The notes: generated by a model not told the origin, from the sequence alone. DNA of 64,000 nt from Cohnella phaseoli (GCF_003386235.1 NZ_QRDZ01000003.1:372001-436000), one strand, 5' to 3'; positions 28,775 through 37,219 are shown, numbered from the stretch's first letter. Numbers and translations are program-made.

Positions 28775-29785
28775 ATGAAATATTCGAATCAGATCAAGCC
28801 TTTTGACGAGTTTTGGATGAATTGCATCCTAAACCAAATGTTCTCCGTAGCCTGCACCTATGAGCCGAGCTATCGCTATGCCGCCTACTTGAATTCCTAT
28901 CAATATTTTCGCTGGGAGGCGGCCACCGATCCGTTGTTCAGATACCCGACGATCGATTCGATGTATTATTTGGACTTTCTGTATCAGAACGAAGGGCAGA
29001 AGAACCATGACTTCTCCCTTTCCCGGGTATTTGGTCCGCTCGTTCTTCATCATTTCCCGGATCGGGACAGTTACTTGCACGAAATTCGCGAGCTATGCAA
29101 GGCCAACCAGATTTTCAGCCTGAACGTCGATTTATTTTACTGGATTCCGAATAGCATGGCCTATCAGAAGTTCCATTGGTACCATTACTCGCTGTTTAAC
29201 GGATACGATGAGACCGCGTCTACCTACTATGTGATCGACGACAACCTTGACGGATATATGGAGCATGGCATTCCGGAAGAAAGGCTGATCGTGTCTTACG
29301 AAAATTCGGAGTACCGCACAAACCCCGATTATGTGCTGCCGCCGGTTTTGAAGTACAGCATCCGCGAGGAGATTCCTCCCTACGAGCTGACGCTGCGGGA
29401 AGTATGCTTCCATGCGGACCGCTTGATTCGCGAGATTCGCAGCTTCTCGCTGGAAGGACAATGGAATGTAGAACTGGACGAAAGCAGATTAAACGATTAT
29501 CTCACCTACAGCGTCGTTGGCATTAACATTATCGCTAACCGGCACAAGGCTAACGAATCGTTGATTCGTTCGTTGCGCGAGCTGTCATTGATTCCGGCGG
29601 AGACGTTCGAGCGGTTGCTGGCGCAAATCCAAGAAATTCGGAGCGGCTGGGATTTAGTCAAGCAGCTTTTCATGAAGGCTTCCATCCAGCGCAAGCTGGA
29701 CCGGCCGCAGTGCTATAAGCTAGCCGAATCCTTGTTCGCCAAGGAGGTGGCGTTATGGGAAACGCTGTTGCAGACCAAGCATTAA
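28775..29785 (+). CDS. Papain-like (BtrH-like) putative acyltransferase or releasing enzyme
   Basis: This 336-residue protein has no motif I can assign with certainty. An N-terminal Cys17 in MNCILNQM, then His137 in WYHYSLFNGYD, then Asp155 in YYVIDD, reproduce the Cys-His-Asp order and local sequence of papain/C39-like folds, such as the N-domain of butirosin BtrH, an ACP-dependent acyltransferase. The C-terminal ~150 residues are helical. There is no signal peptide, so it is cytosolic. A second protein with the same layout closes the cluster. Release or transfer of a carrier-bound acyl chain through a Cys thioester is the inferred job. The ATG at 28775 follows GGGGAG. The longer upstream reading is inside the ligase gene. 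Confidence 0.6.
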   Translation: MKYSNQIKPFDEFWMNCILNQMFSVACTYEPSYRYAAYLNSYQYFRWEAATDPLFRYPTIDSMYYLDFLYQNEGQKNHDFSLSRVFGPLVLHHFPDRDSYLHEIRELCKANQIFSLNVDLFYWIPNSMAYQKFHWYHYSLFNGYDETASTYYVIDDNLDGYMEHGIPEERLIVSYENSEYRTNPDYVLPPVLKYSIREEIPPYELTLREVCFHADRLIREIRSFSLEGQWNVELDESRLNDYLTYSVVGINIIANRHKANESLIRSLRELSLIPAETFERLLAQIQEIRSGWDLVKQLFMKASIQRKLDRPQCYKLAESLFAKEVALWETLLQTKH

Positions 29786-30729
29786 CCGGACTGCAGAACA
29801 AGCAAGCGCATTTTTCCATCGCCGATCTTTCGCACTATATCCCTGAACCGCAATTTTCGGTTAGCGACGGCGTGGCGCATTTGCGGCGGCAGGGAATGAC
29901 GATTACGGAAGCGCAAATCGAAGCTTTTCAACGGGACTACGGGTTTACGCAAGCCCCGTTCGAAACGGAGCTGTCCGTGGAAGAAATGATAGCTGCGGCG
30001 TGCACGCCCCTGCTGGACAGAAATTCGCTTCCGATTCAAGTGCTGATGTTCGTCAACGGAGGCAACTGGGGGCTGCAGCACAACTTGTTCAAGCCGTTGA
30101 TTGACAAGTATGTCACTCTTCGGGGTACGGACATCTACTCCATCGGGAAACAGACGTGCGCTTCGTTCCATATGGCCTTGCGGATGGCGACTCATCTGTT
30201 TGACGCAAGCCGCGACGAGGGAGCGATTCTGATCGTTGCCGTAGACAAATTAAGCGTCAATTCGCACAAGCTTACCGAATTTTATTTGTGCGGCGACAGC
30301 GCGTCGGCCTGCTTGCTCACGCCGTATGGCGCAGGCCACAAAACCTATGAGGTGTTTAATCAAGACGGGTATGTGTACGATCAGTCGAACGTGGAGGGCG
30401 TGGCGCTCTTCAACACCACCTTTTTCCTGGGCATTCGCGGCGCGATCCAGTCCATTCTCAAACAGGCGAAGCTGTCGCTGGACGATGTCAAGCTCATTAT
30501 CGGCTCGAACGTCAGCTTGAAGGCTTGGGAGACGGTCGCTTATCTGCTGCGCGCCCCATTGGAGAAGTTCTACGTGAAGACGCGCGAGGTCGGGCATCTG
30601 CCCAGCTCGGATATTCAATATAACCTTTCGCAGGCGATTGCGGAGGGGGCGCTTAAGCAGGGAGATTATTATATTACGATTAATGTGGGCTACGGCGGAT
30701 TTATGGGCTGCGCGCTCCATCAATATTGA
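29755..30729 (+). CDS. KAS III-like protein 1, atypical triad
   Basis: This is a 324-residue thiolase-fold protein resembling FabH (3-oxoacyl-ACP synthase III). The nucleophile is Cys135 in GKQTCASFHMAL and the CGDSASA strand is conserved. Where FabH has HQAN it reads GSNVS (about residues 250-254), and where FabH has GNT it reads GHLPSSD. The FabH Cys-His-Asn set is thus altered, as in some KAS III-derived acyltransferases. The gene overlaps the preceding papain-like gene by 31 bases and is followed directly by a second KAS III-like gene. Confidence 0.82.
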   Translation: MGNAVADQALTGLQNKQAHFSIADLSHYIPEPQFSVSDGVAHLRRQGMTITEAQIEAFQRDYGFTQAPFETELSVEEMIAAACTPLLDRNSLPIQVLMFVNGGNWGLQHNLFKPLIDKYVTLRGTDIYSIGKQTCASFHMALRMATHLFDASRDEGAILIVAVDKLSVNSHKLTEFYLCGDSASACLLTPYGAGHKTYEVFNQDGYVYDQSNVEGVALFNTTFFLGIRGAIQSILKQAKLSLDDVKLIIGSNVSLKAWETVAYLLRAPLEKFYVKTREVGHLPSSDIQYNLSQAIAEGALKQGDYYITINVGYGGFMGCALHQY

Positions 30730-30758
30730 ACTGATTATAAAGCGAGGTAGAGCGATTC

Positions 30759-31718
30759 GTGAGCAACCTATACTTGTCGATCAGACAGATGGATGTGCCA
30801 ACGTCGCAACAACTTTCATGCGACGACGGGAGGAGCGGCGATTCCGATTCATCGGACGAATTCAGCGAGATATTCTTTCCGACTCCCGAGCATTACCGCG
30901 AATTTCGCGCCGGGATGCGGGAGCGGACGGTCGATTCGGCAGCACCGGAAATCCCCGTGTTTGCTGAATCCGGCAGTCAAGTGGCGATAAGCGCCATTCA
31001 AGCGTTGGGCATGAATGCGGCGAAGCTGGGCTACTTGTATTACTGCCATGAGACGCTGGAAAAAGAGTACGTTCTGCCTTCTCTGAAAATCAAACGCCAA
31101 TTCGAAATGAACGACTGCATTTCGCTCATGTTCAGCCAATGCGGCAGCTTATCCAGCCTAAGCGCTCTGCGTCTGGCCAATTCGGCTATGCGGAAGCAGC
31201 CGGACAAGCTTGCGCTGCTGGTCTTGGCGGACCGAGTGGAGTTTGCCGAGCTTCGTTACCAATTCTCTGGTTATTTGCGCGGGGACAGCGCTTCCGTCAT
31301 GGCATTGTCTACCTCCGCCGGAGATTATCGGATCGTCGAGGCGCGGAAGTTCGCCGACGGCATTCCTCCGTCGTATCCGCTCTGGAAGAATGAAGATTAC
31401 CGTCTTGCTGAGCAATTGATGAGCGATCATGGAGAGAGGCTGCTTCAGCAGGCGTTGTTGCTTCATGGCCGCATCGATTATGTGCTGTGCCATCGGCTTT
31501 CGAACGCTTTTTGCCAGGCGGTGGCAGCGAAATGCCGACAAATCTCGTCCGAGTTTTACGAAAGACGGCAATGGGCGGACGTTAACTTGCTAGGCAATGA
31601 TCCCTACGTAAGTCTGCGGCAGCTGGAGCAAGAGCGCGAGATTCCCGAGGGAAGCAAGCTGCTGCTGCTGTTTGCCGGAATCGATTTTGGTGTGGGCTAT
31701 CTGGTACTGCAAAAGTAA
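30759..31718 (+). CDS. KAS III-like protein 2
   Basis: This is a 319-residue thiolase-fold protein. Cys128 (FSQCGSLSSL), His245 (VLCHRLSN) and Asn280 (LLGNDPY) occupy the expected Cys-His-Asn positions, so it could be catalytically complete. The first ~60 residues are unlike FabH and Ser/Asp-rich. It starts at GTG 30759 after GAGGT. Two adjacent, divergent KAS III-like genes suggest a heterodimer or two successive acyl-transfer steps. Substrates are unknown; the free ACP upstream is the likely acyl donor. Confidence 0.78.
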   Translation: MSNLYLSIRQMDVPTSQQLSCDDGRSGDSDSSDEFSEIFFPTPEHYREFRAGMRERTVDSAAPEIPVFAESGSQVAISAIQALGMNAAKLGYLYYCHETLEKEYVLPSLKIKRQFEMNDCISLMFSQCGSLSSLSALRLANSAMRKQPDKLALLVLADRVEFAELRYQFSGYLRGDSASVMALSTSAGDYRIVEARKFADGIPPSYPLWKNEDYRLAEQLMSDHGERLLQQALLLHGRIDYVLCHRLSNAFCQAVAAKCRQISSEFYERRQWADVNLLGNDPYVSLRQLEQEREIPEGSKLLLLFAGIDFGVGYLVLQK

Positions 31719-31739
31719 ACATCCACAGTGGAGGCGCAA

Positions 31740-33041
31740 ATGGAGAACAGGCATGATCCGGTAGCCATCTTGCAGAAGCTGCTCTCATTTAATACGACGA
31801 ATCCGCCCGGCAATGAACGGGAATGCATTATGTACATCGAGGATTTGCTTCGGAGCCATGGAATCGAGAGCAATCTGCTGGCTCTTGACGCCAATCGCCC
31901 CAACTTAATCGCAACCATTCGCGGCACGGGGCAGGCACCTCCTCTGCTGCTCTATGGACATGTAGACGTCGTGCCGACCGAAGGGCAAAGCTGGAAGCTG
32001 CCCCCGTTCAGCGGCGACATATACGACGGCTATGTCTGGGGGCGCGGAGCCTTGGACATGAAAGGCGGCATCGCGATGCTGCTGTCCGCTTTCCTGGAGG
32101 CCAAATCGCGAGAGCATGAACTGCCGCGCGATGTTGTCCTTACGATCGTGTCCGACGAAGAAGCGGGAGGAAGGTTCGGTTCGAAATTTCTCGTCGAGCA
32201 TCATGCCGAGCGGTTCTCGGGTATACGGCATGCGATCGGAGAATTCGGCGGCTTCTCGTTTTATGTCGGGAAGCAGAAGTTTTATCCGATTATGGTCGCA
32301 GAGAAAAGATTGTGCTGGTTGAAGACGACGATCAAAGGCTCCGGAGGCCATGGCTCGCAGGCGAAAGCTAAGAGCGCGGTCGCGATGCTCGGCGATATCA
32401 TTCAGCGGCTGCGCCCGCTTCGGTTTCCCGCGCACATCACTCCGGCGGTGCGGACGATGATCGAGGCGATGGCGAATGCCATGCCGCAGACTCAGAAGCG
32501 GCTGTTCCGACAACTGCTGCACCCCGGATGGACCTCGGCGATTTTGAAATTGCTGGGGGATAAGGGGACAACGCTGGCGCCCTTGTTCTACAATACGGCC
32601 AACATTACGGTCATACAGGGCGGATTGGCCGTTAATGCGATTCCTGAGCAGATCGAACTGAAGATCGACGGCCGCTTGCTGCCGGGATTCGAACCTGCCG
32701 ATTTAATGAAGGAATTGAACAAAGCGATCGGGTATGAGCTGGAATACGAGGTACTGCTGCACGATCCATTCCCCGACGCCGTAGACATGGAGCTGTTCCC
32801 GAAGCTGGCTGAAATTTTGCGCGAACAGGACCCGCAAGGCGTTCCGATTCCCTTTGTCTTGACCGGATCGACGGACAGCCGATTTTTTGCCGGGCTGGGC
32901 ATTCAAACCTATGGATTTTTGCCGATGAATCTGTCCAAGTCCTTTGCCTTTACCGAGTTTATTCATGCCGCGAACGAAAGGATTCCTATTCAGGCGCTGC
33001 AGTCGGGGGCGCAGGCGATCAGTCGGTTGCTGTTTCGCTAG
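31740..33041 (+). CDS. M20-family metallopeptidase/deacylase
   Basis: This is a 433-residue ArgE/DapE/aminoacylase-type enzyme. The zinc ligands and catalytic residues stand out: YGHVDVVPT, GRGALDMKGG, SDEEAGG and a late HAANER. A dimerisation domain lies at about 190-300. ATG 31740 is chosen because GGAGG sits five bases before it; an in-frame GTG at 31728 has no ribosome-binding site. Family members hydrolyse amide bonds of N-acyl amino acids or small peptides. Here it may trim or deacylate the lipopeptide, or break it down as self-protection; neither can be decided from sequence. No signal peptide is seen. Confidence 0.9.
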   Translation: MENRHDPVAILQKLLSFNTTNPPGNERECIMYIEDLLRSHGIESNLLALDANRPNLIATIRGTGQAPPLLLYGHVDVVPTEGQSWKLPPFSGDIYDGYVWGRGALDMKGGIAMLLSAFLEAKSREHELPRDVVLTIVSDEEAGGRFGSKFLVEHHAERFSGIRHAIGEFGGFSFYVGKQKFYPIMVAEKRLCWLKTTIKGSGGHGSQAKAKSAVAMLGDIIQRLRPLRFPAHITPAVRTMIEAMANAMPQTQKRLFRQLLHPGWTSAILKLLGDKGTTLAPLFYNTANITVIQGGLAVNAIPEQIELKIDGRLLPGFEPADLMKELNKAIGYELEYEVLLHDPFPDAVDMELFPKLAEILREQDPQGVPIPFVLTGSTDSRFFAGLGIQTYGFLPMNLSKSFAFTEFIHAANERIPIQALQSGAQAISRLLFR

Positions 33042-33058
33042 AAAGGAGAGCGCACGCC

Positions 33059-34315
33059 GTGGAAATCTTGAAAAATCGCAATTTTACCCGCCTGTTCTCG
33101 GCTTCCTTGACTTCGCAAATGGGCACGATTTTGGGCAATATGGCTTTTGTGTTCTATTTGCTGGATCGCTTTAGCGATCAGCCGGGTTATGCGACGGCGG
33201 CCGAGCTGATGTCCGCGCTGCCGAGCGTGTTCGTGTTCTTTATTGTCGGAGTCGTCGCCGATCGGTTCGACCGGGCGAAAATCGCGGAGAACTCGGATTG
33301 GATACGGACCGGCCTTACGCTGTTTATTTTAGGCGCGCTCGCGTTGGACCTGCTTGCTCTCGTATTTGTGCTTCTATTTCTGCGCAGCGCCGTTTCCAAA
33401 TTTTTTGTTCCTGCTCAGCTCGCCCTCGTGCAGGGGATTCTCGGGGAGAAGCAGCTGATGCAGGCGGCGGGTCTAAATCAGATGGTGTCGGGGGTATTTA
33501 TCGTATTCGGCATGGGACTGGGTGCGGCGGCTTATTTGTACTTGGGCATTGTCTGGGCGATCGTGATCGACGGAATTAGCATGATCGCGTCCGCTCTGCT
33601 TATTCGCTCCTGCCGCATTCCGCTGGAGGTTAGATTGCCGAATGGGCGTTCGGAGTGGCGGAGCCTGGGGCTTAAACCGGTCATGGCCGACTTTACGGTC
33701 GGCATGAAATACATTCTTCGCTATCGCTTGCTGCTGTCGATTATGCTGGGCTATTTGGTTTTCGGCTTGATTAACGGCACGCTGGCCGTCATTCCGATGT
33801 TCACCCTGAAGTATAAACTGGTTCCGGATCAGTACGAGCAATATATGGCTTTATTCGCGATTTTCCTGGGTGTCGGTTTCTTCCTGGGCAGCATCGTCGG
33901 CTCTTGGGCGCTGCAGAAGCTGAAGCCGCATCTCGTCATCAACGCCGGGCTGCTTCTCATCAGTCTATTGGCCGTCGTGTTCGCGATGATTGCCGACATC
34001 TGGACGTACTTGATCGGCGTTACATTGGCCGGCATGTGCATCGCCCCCGTTAACGTCGCGCTCGGGGGCTGGCTCCCGCAGATTGTGGATGCCGACAAAA
34101 TGGGACGAGTGGCGGCGTGGCTGGAACCGATCATGATGCTGGCGCATTCCATTGCGTTAGGATTAGTGCTTGCATTTTACCCGCAGGTCATCAGTTTGGA
34201 GAGCGCTTATTTCGGACTGGCCGCCATTACGTTCATCCTGTTCGTATACTATAGCTGGAGCCTGACCAAATGGGCGCCGGAAACGGCAGCAGCGCAAAAA
34301 GAGGTTGAGCTATAG
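33059..34315 (+). CDS. MFS transporter, likely product exporter
   Basis: This is a 418-residue protein with about 12 hydrophobic segments. The loop between TM2 and TM3 carries a VVADRFDRAK motif, the usual MFS motif A form of the MFS_3/EntS-like drug and siderophore exporters. It starts at GTG 33059, eight bases after AAAGGAGAG. The stop is directly followed by the thioesterase ATG. As the only clear transporter in the cluster it is the best candidate for export of the finished compound. Confidence 0.9.
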   Translation: MEILKNRNFTRLFSASLTSQMGTILGNMAFVFYLLDRFSDQPGYATAAELMSALPSVFVFFIVGVVADRFDRAKIAENSDWIRTGLTLFILGALALDLLALVFVLLFLRSAVSKFFVPAQLALVQGILGEKQLMQAAGLNQMVSGVFIVFGMGLGAAAYLYLGIVWAIVIDGISMIASALLIRSCRIPLEVRLPNGRSEWRSLGLKPVMADFTVGMKYILRYRLLLSIMLGYLVFGLINGTLAVIPMFTLKYKLVPDQYEQYMALFAIFLGVGFFLGSIVGSWALQKLKPHLVINAGLLLISLLAVVFAMIADIWTYLIGVTLAGMCIAPVNVALGGWLPQIVDADKMGRVAAWLEPIMMLAHSIALGLVLAFYPQVISLESAYFGLAAITFILFVYYSWSLTKWAPETAAAQKEVEL

Positions 34316-35053
34316 ATGGACAATATGGTCAAAGTATTTAATTATTCCGCGGCTAGTCGCAAGCGCCTGATTTGTATTCCTTATGCGGGAGGCTATTCGG
34401 CCGCATTTAAGCCCCTGGAGACCGAGCTTCGAGGCGACTGGCAGGTCGTATCGGTCGACCCTCCGGGACACGGCTCCAATCCGGAGCCGCTGTTGAACAA
34501 TCTGGAAGCGCTCGTACAGCTATATCTTGGCCGGCTTCGCACCTATTTTAAGCCTCCGTTTGTGCTGTTCGGACATAGTATGGGAGGAAAAATCGTCCAC
34601 CGTATGGCGCAGCAGCTGGAATTGGCGGGAGTGTCTCCCGCCGCGGTCATCGTGTCGGGATGTCCCGCTCCGGATTGTCCGCCCGCCGTGTACAAGGACG
34701 ATCAAGCTTTGCTGAAGCACGTCGCTTCGTTCGGCGGCATCCCGGAGGAGCTGCTTCGTTACGGTCCGTTTATCGACTACTTCCTCCCGATTCTACGGGC
34801 GGACTACGATGCGATCGCAACATATATATGTCCAAGCGAACAACGGCTGAAAGCGCCTCTTCATGTCTTTTACGGGACCGAGGACAGCGTATTTACACGA
34901 GAGGATGCGGCCGCTTGGTTGAAATGGGCCGAGAGGGTAGAGGCCGCGGCCTTCACAGGCGGGCATCTGTTTGTTCAGCATCAGGCCGACGAGCTGGCGG
35001 GTCGGATCAGGATCATTTTAAACTACGTTAAGGAGGGGATACCGACGAGATAA
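34316..35053 (+). CDS. Type II thioesterase (GrsT/SrfAD-like)
   Basis: This is a 245-residue alpha/beta hydrolase of the editing thioesterase family. Nucleophile Ser88 lies in FGHSMGG, the early PYAGG and DPPGHG motifs are present, a late Asp is in GTEDSVF, and the catalytic His is in TGGHLFV. These enzymes clear misprimed or stalled carrier domains in NRPS/PKS systems. It is not fused to an assembly line, so it is probably not the main releasing enzyme, although that cannot be excluded as no TE domain exists elsewhere in the cluster. The start directly abuts the MFS stop. Confidence 0.93.
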   Translation: MDNMVKVFNYSAASRKRLICIPYAGGYSAAFKPLETELRGDWQVVSVDPPGHGSNPEPLLNNLEALVQLYLGRLRTYFKPPFVLFGHSMGGKIVHRMAQQLELAGVSPAAVIVSGCPAPDCPPAVYKDDQALLKHVASFGGIPEELLRYGPFIDYFLPILRADYDAIATYICPSEQRLKAPLHVFYGTEDSVFTREDAAAWLKWAERVEAAAFTGGHLFVQHQADELAGRIRIILNYVKEGIPTR

Positions 35054-35123
35054 CAGGCGTGGCCGACGAGTCGAGCGATAAGCTCATCTGCGTCCCATAT
35101 TAATCATAACGTTAGGGGTGGAT

Positions 35124-36062
35124 ATGATGAACACGCTGAACGCGATGCATACGCTGAACGCTACGTTATTCGAGTACGAGGAGAACTATTTTAATTGCCG
35201 CAATGCGCAAGTCGTCTCGTACTTGAGATCCAAAGGAGTTCCAGTCGATTATTATTTCTATAATACATTGGAAAATACGAAAACCGTATACGATCATTTA
35301 TTTACCAAAAATCAAAATCGCTGGCTGTACGATACCGGCTGTCTATGCAAACAGGATGATTTCCAACTGCTAGGCGTCAAAATTGTCGATCAAAGGTATT
35401 CTAAGTTTCAATCGGCGAAGGAGCAGATCGTTAAGCTGCTGAAGGAAGAAACCTCCGTTTTTTCATGGCTGTGCAATTATTACATCCCGCATCGGGAGCA
35501 TTATCGGAAGTATAGATCCTTTCATTCGTTTATTATTCATGAGCACGTTCCAGGCAAAGAGGCCAAATATGTCGTTCAGGATCCGCCGGTGTTTTACGGA
35601 GAGATGAGCGAAGAGATGCTAGGCAAGTCGTTTAACTCGGCACCGGGAGCGGCAAGAGGAATTACTTATGCGGACCTTAGCGGCGTTCATGTGGATAAAA
35701 AAATGCTGATGGACAAATATGCGGAATGGTTAAACGGTTTCTCCGACGATCTTACCACGCTTGCAATCGTTAAAGAGCAGCTGCCCAAGCAATTGCAGGC
35801 GGATCAGGAGAAGTTCAGGTTTTTCTTCGCCATTATGTTCGGTTCTCGGATGCTGTTTTCCAGGTTTCTGGAGGCGATGGCGTTCGACGCATCCCTTGTT
35901 CGTGCCGCGGCCGAGTGCTCCGCTATTTCAGAGTCGATCCATTATGTGCTGAAACATTCGGAATGGGACAATATAGACGTTGAAAAAATCGTTCGTCAGA
36001 TGACGGAGCTTACGGAGAAAGAGATGCATTTCATTCAAGCCTTGAAAAACATGCAAATCTAA
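35124..36062 (+). CDS. Second papain-like (BtrH-like) putative acyltransferase
   Basis: This 312-residue protein has the same layout as the one at 28775: Cys25 in NYFNCRNAQ, His134 in RSFHSFIIH, Asp153 in YVVQDPP, then a helical C-terminal half. Cys-His and His-Asp spacings (109 and 19) nearly match those of the first protein (120 and 18), though overall identity looks low. The start is uncertain: GTG 35118, ATG 35124 and ATG 35127 are in frame; AGGGG at 35114-35118 suits the ATGs. It is the last gene before a terminator and so closes the cluster. Function is inferred only from fold-like features. Confidence 0.58.
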   Translation: MMNTLNAMHTLNATLFEYEENYFNCRNAQVVSYLRSKGVPVDYYFYNTLENTKTVYDHLFTKNQNRWLYDTGCLCKQDDFQLLGVKIVDQRYSKFQSAKEQIVKLLKEETSVFSWLCNYYIPHREHYRKYRSFHSFIIHEHVPGKEAKYVVQDPPVFYGEMSEEMLGKSFNSAPGAARGITYADLSGVHVDKKMLMDKYAEWLNGFSDDLTTLAIVKEQLPKQLQADQEKFRFFFAIMFGSRMLFSRFLEAMAFDASLVRAAAECSAISESIHYVLKHSEWDNIDVEKIVRQMTELTEKEMHFIQALKNMQI

Positions 36063-36076
36063 GAAGAGCAACTCTG

Positions 36077-36120
36077 CAGCCTTAGTTCGGGATTCGAAAC
36101 CGGACTAAGGCTGTTTCAAT
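36077..36120 (+). terminator. Terminator at the end of the biosynthetic cluster
   Basis: A 14-base arm starting CAGCCTTAGT (36077-36090) pairs with CCGGACTAAGGCTG (36100-36113), followed by TTTCAATT. It lies 15 bases after the last cluster gene. The T-run is short, but the stem is nearly perfect. Confidence 0.8.
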
Positions 36121-36128
36121 TCAGGAAG

Positions 36129-36139
36129 TTGTCAGACAA
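36129..36139. promoter_or_regulatory. Possible FadR/GntR-type operator
   Basis: TTGTCAGACAA, within a 13-base palindrome at 36128-36140, fits the TNGTNNNACNA consensus of FadR-subfamily GntR repressors. It lies between the cluster terminator and a TATAAT at 36175-36180 in front of the GNAT gene. I find no FadR-type gene in the window. Confidence 0.35.
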
Positions 36140-36227
36140 CTCACTTCGGATAAGCGCAACTAGAAAGAATGGGTTATAATACCAGTAAGCTGGGGAAGAA
36201 AAGCGGCTAATCGGAAAGGGGAGGAAG

Positions 36228-36734
36228 ATGTCCACATACCGTTTCTATCCGATGACCAAGGAAATGGCAGCTCGGATCACATCCTGGAAGTATGAAGAAC
36301 CCTATTCTTTGTACAATATGGACGAAAACGAGGATGGCATCTCAGAGCTGATGAACGAGGATTATTATTACGTAGCGGATTGGCAAGATAGGTTGGTGGG
36401 GTTTCTGTGCAGCGGCGACTCGGCTCGCGTTCCAGGCGGGTATGCGGCTAATTTATATAATAATGGAGCTTTGGACATTGGATTCGGTTTGAGGCCTGAT
36501 CTGACAGGGCGAGGCAAAGGGCAGAATTTTTTGACTCAAAGCATAAGTTTTCTGCAACGTCAATTTAAGACGCAGAATTTTCAGCTTGTCGTAGCTGAAT
36601 TTAATGAAAGAGCCGTAAAAGTATATGAACGAACGGGCTTCGTGAAAGGAAGCAGCTTCAAGAGCAAAGTTAACGAGCGCGAGGTTGGATTTCAAGCAAT
36701 GAATTATTCCGTACAAGGGGGCTCCATAGGATGA
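36228..36734 (+). CDS. GNAT family N-acetyltransferase
   Basis: This is a 168-residue GNAT-fold protein. The acetyl-CoA loop is LTGRGKGQNF (the R/QxxGxG/A motif), and the C-terminal NERAVKVYERTGF is the family's typical strand-turn. The N-terminal half resembles RimI/RimL-like acetyltransferases. The ATG at 36228 has GGGGAGG just upstream. The stop overlaps the VOC gene start (ATGA), giving a two-gene operon. The substrate is unknown. Confidence 0.9.
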   Translation: MSTYRFYPMTKEMAARITSWKYEEPYSLYNMDENEDGISELMNEDYYYVADWQDRLVGFLCSGDSARVPGGYAANLYNNGALDIGFGLRPDLTGRGKGQNFLTQSISFLQRQFKTQNFQLVVAEFNERAVKVYERTGFVKGSSFKSKVNEREVGFQAMNYSVQGGSIG

Positions 36735-37144
36735 AGCCGAGGATTACGGTAATTACATTGGGCGTGGACGATTTGGAGAAATCATTGAAGTTTTACCGCG
36801 ATGGCTTGGGATTTCCCACAGAGGGAATCGTCGGTCAACAATTTGAGCATGGTGCCGTGGCCTTTTTCGATTTACATGAAGGCTTAAGACTCGCGATTTG
36901 GAAGCGAAAGGATATTGCCTTCGATACAAAGCTCCAGCTTTCCGCACCCAGTCCGACGGAATTTACTTTAGGCCATAATGTGGGTTCGAAAGTCGAAGTC
37001 GAAGACATTCTGGAACAAGCGCAAAGGGCTGGCGCAGTGATAACGGTTCCGGGTCACGATACATTTTGGGGCGGTTATTCGGGCTACTTTCAAGACCTGG
37101 ACGGTCATCTGTGGGAAGTCGTCTGGAATCCGCAATGGGAGTAA
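36731..37144 (+). CDS. VOC family (glyoxalase-fold) protein
   Basis: This is a 137-residue protein with two beta-alpha-beta-beta-beta units. The N-terminal VDDLEKSLKFYRDGLGFP and the C-terminal DLDGHLWEVVWNP are typical of the vicinal-oxygen-chelate superfamily. The usual second metal Glu is present in WEVV. Many such small proteins are unassigned lyases or resistance proteins; nothing here decides which. It is translationally coupled to the GNAT gene. Confidence 0.9.
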   Translation: MKPRITVITLGVDDLEKSLKFYRDGLGFPTEGIVGQQFEHGAVAFFDLHEGLRLAIWKRKDIAFDTKLQLSAPSPTEFTLGHNVGSKVEVEDILEQAQRAGAVITVPGHDTFWGGYSGYFQDLDGHLWEVVWNPQWE

Positions 37145-37182
37145 AAGCAAAATGCCCCCTGGATCGCGATCATCCAAGAGGC
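37145..37182 (-). terminator. Terminator for the minus-strand small membrane protein
   Basis: Read on the minus strand, GCCTCTTGGAT (37182-37172) pairs with ATCCAGGGGGC (37164-37154) over 11 pairs with two G-T wobbles, then runs into ATTTTGCTT. It faces the VOC gene stop on the other strand, where no T-run follows. Confidence 0.7.
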
Positions 37183-37219
37183 ATCTATACAATCGTATGG
37201 GTATCGGCCGAACACTGGA

